Assembly (NCBI RefSeq): GCF_964340395.1
Contig: NC_135566.1
Location: forward strand, 17,580,001-17,644,000
Direction of reading: 5' to 3'
DNA length: 64,000 nt
Source: Glandiceps talaboti
Taxonomy: Eukaryota; Hemichordata; Enteropneusta; Spengelidae
Position numbers and translations under genes: made by a program. Under the pieces are notes generated by a model that ran no database searches, had not been told where the DNA came from, and saw only the letters and a program-made list of their open reading frames with translations. Below are positions 23,440-34,831 of the stretch, piece by piece (positions within the stretch are counted from its first letter, which is position 1; every line of letters begins with the position of its first letter).

Positions 23440-24310
23440 GACTATTATAAACACAAATTACAAGATGATTTGTTCACTGAGATGAATCATGTGTTTGATG
23501 TAGCTATAGAGTGCTGTGACTTAGACAAAGCACTGAGTACTTTAACTGAGATTTACTCAAGAGCCGGAGTTGTCATGAGGGTGGCTAGTGGTGGATTGAG
23601 ATGAGATTGTTTATTTGCAAGAGAGAAGAAGTTTGACCTCTTAAATAACTACCGTAGATCAAATGCTGAAAGTGATCTAAGAAAATATATTGAAGCACGA
23701 AAGGGTTTTAAAGTAATTTGTAGAACCAAGCGTAAAGAGTACAAAACGAAACAGCGTAACACTTTCTTAGTTAATGCGAATGACCCTTCTAAGTTTTGGG
23801 GAAATATCAAAAGAATTAGGGGTGATAGAAAAAGTTGCTCTCCCACCGACAAGATTTGCTCAAATGTATGGTTAAGTTATTTTAAAGAATTGTTGAACAC
23901 TGACTATAGATTGTACATTTGATAGGGAAATTACCGGAGACCTCCTTAAGCACGATAATTCGTGTGAGTTACATGTATGTAACCTTAACTTACCATTGGA
24001 AATCAATAGAGAAATCACATTAACGGAAGTCAGCAAGTGTATTAATGATCTACGTAACTGCAAGTCACAAGGTCCCGATGGACTTGTAAATGAAATGTTC
24101 AAAAACAGTAATGTTGTTCTCCACCAATGTTTGTGTGATTTGTTTAGTGTAATTCTTAAAAATGGTACATTTCCTAGTAGTTGGGGAAAGGAATAATTTA
24201 TCCACTTCATAAGAACGGTCCTTTGACTGACGTTAATAATTTTCGTGGAATTTCTCTTTTATCGTCTATGAGCAAGATTTACACAAACATTTTTAATAAT
24301 TGTTTAGTGA
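23440..24310 (+). pseudogene. Non-LTR retrotransposon, reverse transcriptase N-terminal part (truncated)
   Basis: Frames read LNNYRRSNAESDLRKYIEAR, FWGNIKRIRGD, INREITLTEVSKCINDLRNC, KSQGPDGLVNEMFKN and then, after a frameshift near 24195, NGPLTDVNNFRGISLLSSMS, SKIYTNIFNN. These are the fingers and early palm of a LINE reverse transcriptase (blocks 0-2). The YADD block and everything after are missing: the sequence switches at 24311 to an unrelated repeat that also occurs at 29480. In-frame stops occur at several points. Confidence 0.75.
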
Positions 24311-24564
24311 GAAATAAAACTCTTTTCGTCTAAGTACTAATATATTACTTAGTTATCATTTACCTCATCTTTGAGACGCATGCGTAAGAAATCTTAACGG
24401 GAAACGAAAAGAAAGAATATCAGTGAACAAGCTATGAAAGAAAATTCGTGTTCCACGCCCGGATATTTTTACAATATTCCTTCGTCATTTTATTTTCCAT
24501 TAAAATATCTACTGGGGGAAATTATTTTTAAAAAGAAGAAAGGAATGGGAAATGACTGATCGTC

Positions 24565-24595
<31 letters not shown>

Positions 24596-24625
24596 CATAC
24601 ATACATACATACATACATACATACG
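24311..24625 (+). mobile_element. Dispersed repeat with (CATA)n tail, copy 1
   Basis: From AAAACTCTTTTCGTCTAAGT through GAAATGACTGATCG to a CATA tetranucleotide run. It matches 29480-29790 at high identity apart from a ~38-bp segment missing here. Size and simple-repeat tail suggest a SINE or other non-autonomous element; no pol III boxes recognised. Confidence 0.75.
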
Positions 24626-26399
24626 TATGACAACATGACATTGTCAGACAGCTTCAATCAATAGACGATAATTTGACCTCGAAAGACAGATAGAGAACTA
24701 TTAATGTAACTCGCCCTTTAATATTAATGATGTGGTTACTAAAATCCATTCATTTCTAGCCATAACCCTAAGAATATATGCACTAAATTTCGATTGAACT
24801 GAGCCAGCCATTTTTGAGAAAAACGTTGATACACACAGACATAGAGTTTTCCTCCCTAAAATATAACCTTCCTTTAATTTACAACGGAAGGTGTAAACTG
24901 TTCTCGTTGCAGCAAGTACAGCTTGTACTAGCGCTGAAACCAACGACATTCCATCGATTTTGTTTTGAGTGCACTTGATAATTTGAACAAAATCAAACCT
25001 CAGGAGTGGTCAATCACCTTGTATATTTGAAAAGTTTTTTGCAACTTTACCGCAATAATATACAGTTCTTAACTTGAGGCTGTGTAAATTGTTGAAATAT
25101 GCTGCAGGTGATAGCCATAAGAATGTATGCTCGTGTCTGCCTTAATATATCTCTGTATAAATAATTAATAAGTTGCAACGTTGTATACATATTGATATGT
25201 ATCATGATGTTGACGACACTATTTATTGTAAATTTCGCAAGTGGAGTTGTAAATACTATTATAGTACAATCCCCAACGATACCGACACTGAGGGTAATAT
25301 AATAATGTAAACACGTTTGGCATGACAACAAATAACCAAATTGAATGTTTTTTACATTGTTAGTGACGGTTCAATGACCAAAGCTGTCTTTCTCAATACA
25401 GTGTATTTCGTACCCAACCTCTATTAAACACACACAATCAACACCGTTTACACATGACAACTCCGACAAATATTATGAGTCAACAAATATCATGCACTAA
25501 GGGAACAAGCAAAGTTTACGGTGGGGATGAGGAACTATGGGGTTACGACAAAATAATGAATGCGAATCGAAGGGCGTAATCATCTATTGCCTGCAAAATC
25601 ACATTATGAACCACAGGGCACTAAGGCTTAGTTAGTTATGTTTACGAAAACAAACAAACAAACAAACAAACAAACAAACAAACAATAAATAAATGAATTA
25701 ATACTGACAAGCATCAAAAAGAAAGCAATTACAAATCATTATCAATAACAAGAATAACTATCAATCTCATTTTTATTGATAATGTAATTTTTTTCATATG
25801 ACTACTCATACAATATACACTCACTTATCTATTTTTTTATTTCTCTGGTCTCGACACGCTATTGTTTTTGTTCTGCTTTTTACTATTGTTCCGCCTACTA
25901 AAAGTACCTGCCAATTGAACATGCTTCCACCAAATGAATTTGGCACATAGGTAAAACACAAAAAAGGTTTTTTTAATTGTAAAATAAAGCTAATCGTCAC
26001 GTGGTCTAGCGGCCATCTTGGATTCAATTTCAAATGCCTGTCATTTGCATAATAAGTAATCAATCAAAAATCAGTTTTGTGGACCATGCAGCCAAGATGC
26101 CACATACCAAACTTCAGGCCGATTGTCTTTGAAAAGAAGTTTTTTTTAGTTTTTCCCAGAGACCACGCCCTCTCATTAATTATTTGCATGTCTAATTCCA
26201 CTAATACGGCTCGATAGTTGGTTTTTGCTGGACATAGATCAGTATAGGATGTCAATTTACACATGTCAATTTACTAGTTGGCAAACAAGGAGCGGATCAT
26301 GTAAAAGTCACTAAAACACTCCAACTGTATTTCCAATTTCTTTTAAATCATGTTTACAAGTAATATTTAAGAACTATTTAACTTTATTCATATTTAAGA
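24626..26399. other. Intergenic, repeat remnants only
   Basis: 24690-24860 shares GAGCCAGCCA...TTTTGAGAAAA with the Helentron-like family. An (AAAC)n tract lies at 25650-25684. A block at 26010-26060 (AATTTCAAATGCCTGTCATT) recurs in diverged form near 28970 and 49780. No gene seen. Confidence 0.4.
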
Positions 26400-26686
26400 A
26401 CTGTCCATGGCTTCGAAGTCCAACATCTCTCTTCACCCCGTCTAGCTCAATTGGAAATCATGAAACAAAACCTGTTCATGCAAATGAGTAAACCCCAGAG
26501 TTAGAATGATGTAAACAATATATAAGTAGCACCTTAAGCTGACAAATATACCATATTTGGACATTATGTAAATGACCCAATAAACACTAACATGGTGTGT
26601 ATGGGTGGCTACATTTAAATTTGGCATTTAATGTCAGAACCTCAATGAGCTAGACGTGAGAAAATATTCGAAGCAATGGATAGCCT
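26400..26686. mobile_element. Palindromic MITE, copy A (next to NXPE 3' end)
   Basis: The left end CTGTCCATGGCTTCGAAG...CGTCTAGCTCAATTGG is mirrored by CAATGAGCTAGACG...TTCGAAGCAATGGATAGCC. The ends match those of copy B at 49539. It lies 12 bp beyond the NXPE stop codon, so the NXPE transcript probably runs into it. A TTTATT at 26383-26388, just outside, is a candidate minus-strand AATAAA. Confidence 0.65.
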
Positions 26687-26696
26687 CAAGCCATTA

Positions 26697-28160
26697 TTAA
26701 CAAAGGAGTGTTAGTAAGACATGCGTCACCATACGTGACACAAACCCATTATATTGTGAAACTGCATTGTCATTCTTATAAAATTGTATACCCTTGTGAA
26801 AATCCCCACAGTTACAACCTCTAGATATTTCAAAGTAATCCAGAAGAGCTATATCAGGCTGATGGTTAAGAAAGTCGTTTGTTAATATATTCATGAAGCT
26901 AGTTCGAGGTTGTGACAAAAAATCACAACGGCGCCGACCCCAGGGCTCTGGATTGTTGACCCAAATCATTTTCCCAGTTTCTTTCAAAAGTTTCTGTAAT
27001 TTTGCCGGTAACTGTGGGAGTCGTTTTCGGTACTCTTGAAACACATTTATGAATTCGGATTCATTCTTGAGATAGACGTCGTGTGGACCTACTGCAGCAA
27101 CTAACATGTCTACCTTGTCTTGTAGACGTAATCTACTATGTATGTCACTGTCAGTTCTATCAATCACACACCGAATCCCACATCCCTCATTAGGCCCCCT
27201 CACCATGGAACTATATCCTATTTGTCCAACCAAACCCTTTGTCCATCCAGCTGTTATATTCTTGATAAACCTCTCTTTTCTTCTCTCCAAAGCTTTGAGG
27301 GTGATGAGTTTATTTTTTGAGTTATAGTAGTAAATCTGTAACATTTCATTTGCCACTTCTTCTGTTACTGAGTCTCCTATAATTAACAATTTCTTTCCGT
27401 TGATACACCTTTTTAGGTCTTCTGAACTGTACAGTTTGTAATGGCAATCATAAGGTGCCCATACACGACGATTGCTCCGGAGGATGTCGATATCACCTTC
27501 ACAAAGTTTGCCATCACACCCACTTTCAGGAACAGAGACCCAACGACCAGGCAATGTTGCTGATGAACACAGTGGTGTTGTTTTTCGCTTCACGTCACAG
27601 TTTTCATTATCTTCTAGTGTTAATGCGAGAGGAACATTTTCAAGCACCGTCTTATGGCAGGGAAGTGTGTGTCTAGTGTTGAAAAGTATATACCGGTCTT
27701 TTTCCGTGTGTTCCAAAAGTATATTAAGTTGATACTGTCCTGGTGGAAGTGCAGTAATGTTCACTATAAAGTTGCCATGGTCGGAATACGTCACTGTAAC
27801 CTTATTAAAATATAAATTGTATTCTCCAGGTAAATTATATTTCTTTAAATCAGGTCCTACTATTTGTGCATACATGTCTACCCAGGGTTCACATTCAACA
27901 TTGTCACCCTGACTGTCGACAGCTCTTACTGATAATAATTGTGGAATGCAGGCTTTTAACACTGTTCTATTATTCTGTACTTCATGGTCAGTAGATTCCA
28001 AAATAAATCGTTTTGGGTATTCAGTTAAGTTGCAAAACTGCAAACTGTCGTTAGCCTGCAGTCTTGAGAGTTGAGCTGTAATATTGATCTTGTTGACCAC
28101 AACTTCTTGATTATCTTTGACTGCAGTAGCTATCATCTTTGATGTTAAACGAGTGAGCAT
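26697..28160 (-). CDS. NXPE-like: NXPE-family protein, exon 2 (neurexophilin-like and PC-esterase domains)
   Basis: Main exon of a 544-residue type II membrane protein, joined in phase 0 to exon 1 (30875-30705). The acceptor TTTTGATTTCAG precedes base 28160. The first ~190 residues are a beta-rich, N-glycosylation-rich region (NIT, NDS, NLT, NRT motifs) as in neurexophilin-like domains, including YSDHGNFIVNITALPPGQY. The C-terminal ~270 residues are a PC-esterase (GDSL/SGNH-like) domain: block I LLIIGDSVTEE (Ser nucleophile candidate), block III-like VAAVGPHDVYL, and GCNCGDFHKG near the C-terminus as the expected Asp-His site. Length fits vertebrate NXPE1-4 (about 550). Substrate is unknown; acetylation or esterase activity on surface glycans is a family inference. 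The frame is intact. Confidence 0.92.
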   Translation of the reverse strand: MLTRLTSKMIATAVKDNQEVVVNKINITAQLSRLQANDSLQFCNLTEYPKRFILESTDHEVQNNRTVLKACIPQLLSVRAVDSQGDNVECEPWVDMYAQIVGPDLKKYNLPGEYNLYFNKVTVTYSDHGNFIVNITALPPGQYQLNILLEHTEKDRYILFNTRHTLPCHKTVLENVPLALTLEDNENCDVKRKTTPLCSSATLPGRWVSVPESGCDGKLCEGDIDILRSNRRVWAPYDCHYKLYSSEDLKRCINGKKLLIIGDSVTEEVANEMLQIYYYNSKNKLITLKALERRKERFIKNITAGWTKGLVGQIGYSSMVRGPNEGCGIRCVIDRTDSDIHSRLRLQDKVDMLVAAVGPHDVYLKNESEFINVFQEYRKRLPQLPAKLQKLLKETGKMIWVNNPEPWGRRRCDFLSQPRTSFMNILTNDFLNHQPDIALLDYFEISRGCNCGDFHKGIQFYKNDNAVSQYNGFVSRMVTHVLLTLLC

Positions 28161-28564
28161 CTGAAATCAAAACAATAGGGATAATAAGTGCATTAATCAG
28201 AGGCAGTGCAGCCCAAATTTTGCCACAATCTAAAAGAGAGCGTAATGTTTCTTGAAATGGTAATATGGACTTAGTTTACTGTATTGTCTGCAACTGTTTA
28301 CAGCCCCTTTCAAGTTACAGTTGATTGATTGATACAGCCACGCAGAAACCAATAAGAAACTGCATATGTTACACCACATGGAATTCAGACTCAGTTAGTA
28401 TTGTTTACGAAACAAACAAAATTGTGACTATTTTGTAAATAGGAAAACATATACTAATTCTTGATACTGCAACAAATTCATTATAATTGTTAATACTGAT
28501 TTGTGATTACTCTATTATCGATCTTTGTCAGTATTTATTTATTTATTGATTTCTGTTTGTTTTT

Positions 28565-28612
28565 AGTTTTTTGTTGTTTGTTTTTTGTTTGTTTTTTGTT
28601 TGTTTGTTTTGT

Positions 28613-28651
<39 letters not shown>

Positions 28652-28660
28652 TTTGTTGTT
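28565..28660. repeat. (GTTT)n / (GTT)n microsatellite
   Basis: Irregular GTTT units followed by about 13 GTT units, inside the NXPE intron. Confidence 0.9.
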
Positions 28661-29479
28661 TTTGGGGGGGGTGTTTGTCTGTCTGTATTCCAAAGTTACT
28701 GAGCCTGAGTTCCCTTGTGATTACACGTAAAGTAGCAACATTGAACAAATACAGTTACTGGTAACATTTGTCCGAAGAAAGTGAACTGAGTTGCCACCAT
28801 GCAGACATCAAATGCATACGTAAAGACACTGATGCCTACTATGCTTGTGGGCGCTCGATAGAATTAATTTAAACCATTACTTTATTACACGGTATCTTGT
28901 AGGGAAAAGATATATTTAAAAGCAAAAAAATGTCAAAGTAAACAATAAATATTTGTAACCAAATATGGCCAATTTCAAGCCCCTGTGGTGTGTGTAGCGA
29001 ATGATCGCGTTCTCATTTGCAAATCATTGCATGCAGGCATGTATAACACATATCATTGCAATAATGGTTTCGGTATTGCACATGTTGCACTGGAGTGAAA
29101 ATACCATCGTATGCGCGCGCGCACACACAAGTGCAAGTTATCTCTGGTGCATATGTAATACTTTGTAATAAAACAGGAGTCCAAAAGTATCATGCATGTC
29201 ATGGTCATGAAGGTCATGAAGGTCATGAAACAACGCATCAAGGTCATGCACTGCACTGTGTTGATATCGTGCAGCAGGTCTTTCCGGAACCTTCCTGTCC
29301 AGACTTGTGTTATATGTTTTACGTGCCCTAACCTACTTGATCAGCTTAAAATTCTGTTCTTGATATAATTTCTTGCTGTGTGTGGCACAAATCATAGATT
29401 TGCGAATACATACGCAAATAATAAAAGAGGTGGGGGGAGCTCTGACGCGCACGTTTTCAAGTGACGCGCGCGAGGACGA

Positions 29480-29790
29480 GAAACAAAACTCTTTTCGTCT
29501 AAGTACTAATATATTACTTAGTCATGATTTTACATCTTTGAGACGCATGCGTAAGAGATTTTAACGGGAAACGAAAAGTTTCATTATCGTGGCCCATGAT
29601 CAGGACAACATATAATATCAGTGAACAATCTATGAAAAAAATTCGTGTTCCACGCCCGGATATTTTTTACACTATTCCTTCGTCATTTTATTTTCCATTA
29701 AAATATCTACTGGGGGAAATTATTTTAAAAAAGAAGAAAGGAATGGGAAATGACTGATCGTTTTACGTACGTACGTACATACATACATAC
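29480..29790 (+). mobile_element. Dispersed repeat with (CATA)n tail, copy 2
   Basis: Same repeat as 24311-24625 in the same orientation. It retains the segment around TTTCATTATCGTGGCCCATG that copy 1 lacks and ends in GTAC and CATA runs. Confidence 0.75.
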
Positions 29791-30213
29791 TTTTCGAAAG
29801 GATAAACCGATCGAGGAACCAATTATGGACTGTAACGAACGTTCATTTAACAGTCGATTAACTGGTGTACACATTTTAATATGTTAATGAGATTTTTTTA
29901 AGTGTTTTATTTCGAGAGAGACAAACTACAACAACACAAGTGCAAAAATAACACATGACACCAAGCATAAGTTGAAAAAAATAAGGTACAATGCAGAGGT
30001 AGGGAACAAAAATTCATAGGTATTTAGAAACTTATTTGAGATTTTGACTAAGTATGGATATTCTATTTGTGATTTTTTTAAAGAGGCAAACCACTTGTAG
30101 GCATGTTTATGCGTGAATGTTTACACATTCTGCAAGCAGAGAAACGCTTTACATGGCCATGTGTGATATCGATTACGAGTGTTCATAGAATTGTTCATGA
30201 ATAGGCCACCCGT

Positions 30214-30221
<8 letters not shown>

Positions 30222-30299
<78 letters not shown>
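30222..30299. repeat. (GA)n microsatellite
   Basis: About 39 perfect GA units, a homopurine mirror repeat able to form triplex DNA. Confidence 0.95.
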
Positions 30300-30301
<2 letters not shown>

Positions 30302-30314
30302 ACATTTATATATG

Positions 30315-30451
30315 TAGCTACATTTATTACAAATATCCAGTATAATACACCTCTACATCTGTAGCGGAATAGAATAAACCCTGGTGTACATAGGTTTGTG
30401 AGATTGCTTTGCTTGGCATGCCTCAAGTTTACATACACTGATTAACTTCAT
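30315..30451. repeat. Duplicated 140-bp block, copy 1
   Basis: TAGCTACATTTA...GATTAACTTCAT, matching 31641-31783 at high identity. In each case a microsatellite lies immediately to the left. Confidence 0.8.
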
Positions 30452-30518
30452 GCATGTCTGTATCCTAGCGACCATGTTTATATATATATACATACACATC
30501 AATGTGAAGGCTTTAATC

Positions 30519-30675
30519 GTATGCGCTTAAATGGCTGCAATGGATTGTACGCTCCCCGGGGAGTTGAGGAAGACTAAAAGGGCCGTTGTGCCGTTTCTGA
30601 TCCATGCCAGGGGTAAAAATTGTAAAGCACTTTGAGCACGGGGTGGGAAAGCGCTATATAAGAACCCAACATTAT
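30519..30675 (+). mobile_element. SINE/LINE-type 3' tail
   Basis: The block TGTAAAGCACTTTGAGCA, then GAAAGCGCTATATAAGAACC, ends in an ATT-rich stretch. This is the conserved 3' tail shared by many SINEs and L2/CR1-type LINEs. The 5' part (CTCCCCGGGGAGTTGAGG) may be the SINE body. Confidence 0.6.
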
Positions 30676-30704
30676 TCATTATCAACTAAAAATGTGACAC
30701 CTAC

Positions 30705-30875
30705 CGATATACCATTAGGAATCCTTCCAACAGAGAAATGTTCCTCCTGATAAGACAGTAGAATCAGAATTATTGTTGACAACATAGTCAAAAGAGCAAT
30801 AGATAACCATCGCTTGTTATTCTGTGGTGTTCTCCTACGTACATCTATATCCACTTGTTCATATTTTCTCGCCAT
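30705..30875 (-). CDS. NXPE-like: NXPE-family protein, exon 1 (cytoplasmic tail and membrane anchor)
   Basis: Codes for 57 residues starting MARKYEQVDIDVRRR. A basic cytoplasmic segment (KRW at 21-23) leads into a hydrophobic signal anchor at residues 24-41 (LSIALLTMLSTIILILLS), predicting a type II Golgi or plasma-membrane protein. The ATG at 30875 is chosen because it is the only ATG in frame ahead of the anchor and sits in ATAATGG. The donor ATATCG/GTAGGT at 30705/30704 joins exon 2 in phase 0. Confidence 0.85.
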
Positions 30876-30935
30876 TATGTGAACCAAATCTTAATAATAC
30901 ATGTATTATGTTAATTTTTTGATGCTTAGTTAGAC

Positions 30936-30953
30936 GCTAGGGGGCGCATCCAG
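30936..30953. promoter_or_regulatory. CTCF-like / core promoter motif upstream of NXPE
   Basis: CGCTAGGGGGCGC lies about 65 bp upstream of the NXPE start codon and resembles the CTCF core CCASYAGRKGGC with mismatches. A related CGCTAGAGGGC motif occurs in the fold-back element at 57.4 and 58.7 kb. Motif similarity only. Confidence 0.25.
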
Positions 30954-31177
30954 GTGGGTAAAGACGGTGGATGACATCGCTATGTTCTATTCTACTATAG
31001 CCTCACAAATGTCAATGTACACTGGTAGATTGCATTCGGATTATAGTATTACATGTTATATGTTTAAATGAACGCACAATTCGTTATGATAATAAAAGAA
31101 TATGCCAGAAGAACGTTCTTAAGGAATACGACAAAATATATTCCGTGTCTTAGTACAGACCAGAAAATGTGAGTAGA

Positions 31178-31290
31178 GAGACACACACACACACACACAC
31201 ACAAACAAACAAACAAACACACACACACACAAACAAACAAACAAACAAACAAACAAACAAACAAACACACACACAGATATATATATATAT
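31178..31290. repeat. (AC)n / (AAAC)n / (TA)n microsatellite
   Basis: Alternating CA and CAAA runs ending in a TA run, about 300 bp upstream of the NXPE start. Confidence 0.95.
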
Positions 31291-31507
31291 ACATATACAT
31301 ACATAACAGTTTGCATCTATACTGTTTGTCTGTGTACGTGTTACTATATCATTTTTACCACTTGTAGGACTTTATTTTGTACACGCACCTTTACATTCTG
31401 TAACTTGTTGTGGGGGACAGTCATATTTTAGAAAGAAAAGTGAGGAAGGGGCAGAATCGGGGGGAGGGGTCTGTAACAAGAGTTTAGTAGCAGGACTAGG
31501 GGATAGT

Positions 31508-31521
31508 GTGTGTGTCTGTCA

Positions 31522-31561
<40 letters not shown>

Positions 31562-31599
31562 GCCTGTCTGTCTGTCTCTGTCTGATAGTGTGTGTGTGT

Positions 31600-31640
<41 letters not shown>
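31508..31640. repeat. (GTCT)n / (GT)n microsatellite
   Basis: A GTCT run, then two GT runs, immediately before the second copy of the duplicated 140-bp block. Confidence 0.95.
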
Positions 31641-31643
<3 letters not shown>

Positions 31644-31783
31644 CTACATTTACATCTTATGAAATATCCAGTATAATACTCCTCAAGATCTGTAGCGGAA
31701 TAGAGTAACCCCTGGTGTACAGAGGTTTGTAAGATTTGCTTTGCTTGGCATGCCTCAAGTTTACATACACTGATTAACTTCAT
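31641..31783. repeat. Duplicated 140-bp block, copy 2
   Basis: Homologous to 30315-30451. The two copies flank NXPE exon 1, one in the intron and one upstream. Confidence 0.8.
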
Positions 31784-32575
31784 CACGATATGCTCTACAT
31801 ACACAAGGGGATTCGTCGCAGACATCTCTTGATTTGTTCACATTGAAATGCGAGGATGGATTCACATTTTCAAAATAATCGTGATTTATTAATGCCGTTA
31901 CCATGGTGATGATATGAAATGTCGTCTTAACTCTGACATATTTATGGTAAACGCGTCGTGCTTTATATATCCAAGTTCGTCCACCCCTGGGTTAAGTAAA
32001 ACATACGTTTGCTGAATACTGTATACATTATTCAGTACTCGATCGAGCGACAACGTCAGATGCTGACTGTTGATGACATCGACAGGTAAGATATATAACG
32101 AATTCTAATTTGCAGTTTTCACATTGAGCATTACAGTAACGTTGTTTTAATATAACTTTACTTTACTATATCACCTACAAATAGATTTTCAGTGTTTTTT
32201 TATAAACTCAGCTATAATCAATTTACATTTTTAGAAGAGTAACATCCCTATTCATTATAAAATTTATACAATTTTAATTTTGCGGAATTTAATATAATAT
32301 ATTAGATCCAACCATATGCGCGCCTTGTTGTCCCCTTGAATTATAATTCCTAAGCATTATATTTTTTCAAACAGATGTGTGCTTCCACGTTTTTACTTTT
32401 ATTAGAGAGACTTCAGTAATTACAGGGGAAGGGTCGGGTGATAATCAAGCTCTGTCTGTGCCATAACATGTAATCCTAGTCCGTTGTATGTGCTAACTTA
32501 TGACCCTCCCAGATGAATTTCCTTTTCCTATGACTCTCCCCTGTTCAAATATTTCAATGAAAAACATTTTTAACA
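31784..32575. other. No confident gene
   Basis: A short plus-strand ATG frame running into GACATCGACAG/GTAAGAT at about 32060-32090 could be a small 5' exon, but no partner exon is recognisable. Confidence 0.25.
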
Positions 32576-32577
32576 CT

Positions 32578-32700
32578 GCCTCTCTGTGGTGTAGTTGTTC
32601 GAGCTCAAGATTAGTACGTACTCAGGAGGTCCTGTGGGTTCGTATCCTGCTAGAGACAGCGCACAGCATTTGTCATAGTAAGATCCCACCACATTGACAG
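32578..32700 (+). mobile_element. tRNA-like SINE head
   Basis: TCTCTGTGGTGTAGTTGTTC resembles a tRNA 5' arm with box A, and GTGGGTTCGTATCCTGC contains a box B. TCTCT at the start can pair with AGAGA after box B. The downstream body has no clear tail. More likely a SINE than a working tRNA because the cloverleaf is poor. Confidence 0.45.
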
Positions 32701-34600
32701 TTTTAAAGACATGTGTTGCTTCCCACTATTATCACCAAAGTGAGTTGTGTTTATATTAAATCAATGTTTTGTGTTTGGATCTAATTGACTGAGCTGCAGG
32801 CCAGAACTCCCGTAGACTAGTTGAGCACACAACTGACAACCTCTAGACCGAGGTCAACATCTCCACTCCACATTTCACTGATATGTTATGATATTACTTT
32901 CCGATGGTGGCAGTGGTAGGATGTGGTAGCAGTGGGATTTTGGAGCAAGTGGCAGCGGTGGGATACCACAATCACAAAATAATGCAAAGTTAGATTTAAA
33001 AAATTTAGTCAATGTAAAATGTTACCCTCCCAAATGTTTAACATACAGTCTTTGCGCTTGCTTTAGGTACCGCACCGTCCAAAACGTCACATTACATTCA
33101 AGTTGCTTTGTGGTCTGAGCCAAAACGCACCACAAAGATGTATTTTTTATCGTACGTCAGCGGAGAAGTATAGATTAGAGAGTAAAGCATACACAAACAC
33201 ATTCGCATGGCAGTCACTCACTTCGTCTCTGAATATAGGCTTTTAAATTGCAAGTTATTGCGGCAAAGCCGCAAGACATTTTCCAACGTACACAGTGTAA
33301 AAGCAAGACATTTTCAAATGTACTCGGTGAACAAGCACTCTTGAAGTTTAATTTGGGTCACATCATGAGCAAAATATTTCGTGCCCCTCCTCCCCCCCCC
33401 CTCGTATTTCAGACCATCAGAATGTTCATGGTCCCCTTCAAAACCTCATTCTTTTTCATGCCCCCCCCCCTCAGTTCTCCCAGCCGTAATTCTGACCTTA
33501 GCCTTGAATACATATGTGTGTGTCCTGTGTATCATTACAAGCAATATGGTGTTGAAAGAGGAACATATGTTGAATTCTATAGATTTAATATAGCTTTATG
33601 TTTCCGTATTTGCTAGTTCAACACGGAGTTGTTTATGAATCGTTAAAAAGATAACGTCTCACCTGCCGGAGAATGGAAAGGTACATATCGTGACGGCAAA
33701 CGGAATCTAAGCTGGATAGAGCACTCTAGCTAGTCACATTCATGGCGCCTCGGAAGTGCGTTCTACACCTACACTCAGACCACAGCAGTCTGAGTCCTAC
33801 GCTACCACTTTTCTTTCTCCGATATATTGCTACATTAGATCACAGAGTAGGAAGATACACACAAGTCCCATATATCAATATATTGTATTGAAAATTGTTG
33901 AAAGCGTATTAACAATATGTTTTTGGACATATGCTTGTATTATAGATCCAATATGGATATATTTGTAAGCCTAGGGTAAACCTTTTTTTTGAGATAAAAT
34001 CCAAAACTACTAAGTCACCGTTACTCTATCTTACTCTTATCTTTGAATGTTTATACCATTTCTCGTCACAAATTATTCTGAAATGAGATTATTAGTAACA
34101 TTTGTGAACTCAGATTCCTCGTTATCACAGTAGTTTGTAAAAAAAAATATCTTTTTGAGATCGTTTACATATTTACACGATTACCAGTTATTACAATCGT
34201 GCAGTAATGAAGCCGATACGGATTTTTTTGGCGAAATTGAGATCATGTTTCTCCTCAGATAACATACAAACGGAAATGAACACAAGTACGATTTTCCAAG
34301 AAAAGTGAATACATGCCCCTAGCTACCGTGTTATCTGCTCATTACTTTGTAGAATATAGAGACAACTATTTGTAATGCGACCTATGTAGTTAAAGTTGAA
34401 GTTTAAATTGGCTCCAGGCTATACATGGGACTATTACATTAAAATGTGCGTGATATGCGATACCCTGTTGTGAGCTGATGAAATCTGTCTTAGGATGTGG
34501 CTGCTATAAATGTATTCAGAATGTATTGCTACGTTGTCATGATATATCAAGGCCAGCTCTTCGTCGTTATTTGACTTTCCCTTTTGAGAATATCACCTGC
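32701..34600. other. Intergenic, no gene seen
   Basis: Includes C-runs at 33388-33402 and 33461-33472 and a short TGCGGCAAAGCCGCA hairpin near 33258. No coding exon recognised. Confidence 0.35.
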
Positions 34601-34615
34601 AGCAGCAGTAATAGG

Positions 34616-34616
<1 letters not shown>

Positions 34617-34659
<43 letters not shown>

Positions 34660-34683
34660 CAACAACAACAACAACAACAACAT
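34617..34683. repeat. (ATC)n (AAC)n microsatellite
   Basis: About 10 ATC units followed by about 8 AAC units. Confidence 0.9.
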
Positions 34684-34831
34684 TTTCGTTATCATCATAT
34701 CGGCATCTACTTAATTAAGATTATCAAACAAATAATGGTGTATGGCCTACCCCCCCCCCCCCACTACACACACATAACATAACATCTCCCCCCCCCCCCG
34801 CCCTCTCTGTTTGTCTGTCTGCCTGTCTCGT

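Larger units (their letters stand above)
28161..30704 (-). other. NXPE intron (2.5 kb)
   Basis: Bounded by donor ATATCG/GTAGGT and acceptor TTGATTTCAG. It contains a (GTTT)n/(GTT)n run (28565-28660), the second copy of the CATA-tailed repeat (29480-29790), a (GA)n run (30222-30299), a duplicated block (30315-30451) and a SINE/LINE-type 3' tail (30519-30675). Confidence 0.85.

Noticed and set aside
32040-32092. Short coding 5' exon with donor GACAG/GTAAGAT
   Set aside because: Only nine codons and no downstream exon recognisable on the plus strand.
32578-32655. Functional tRNA gene
   Set aside because: Boxes A and B are present but the anticodon arm and most stems do not pair, so a SINE head is more likely.
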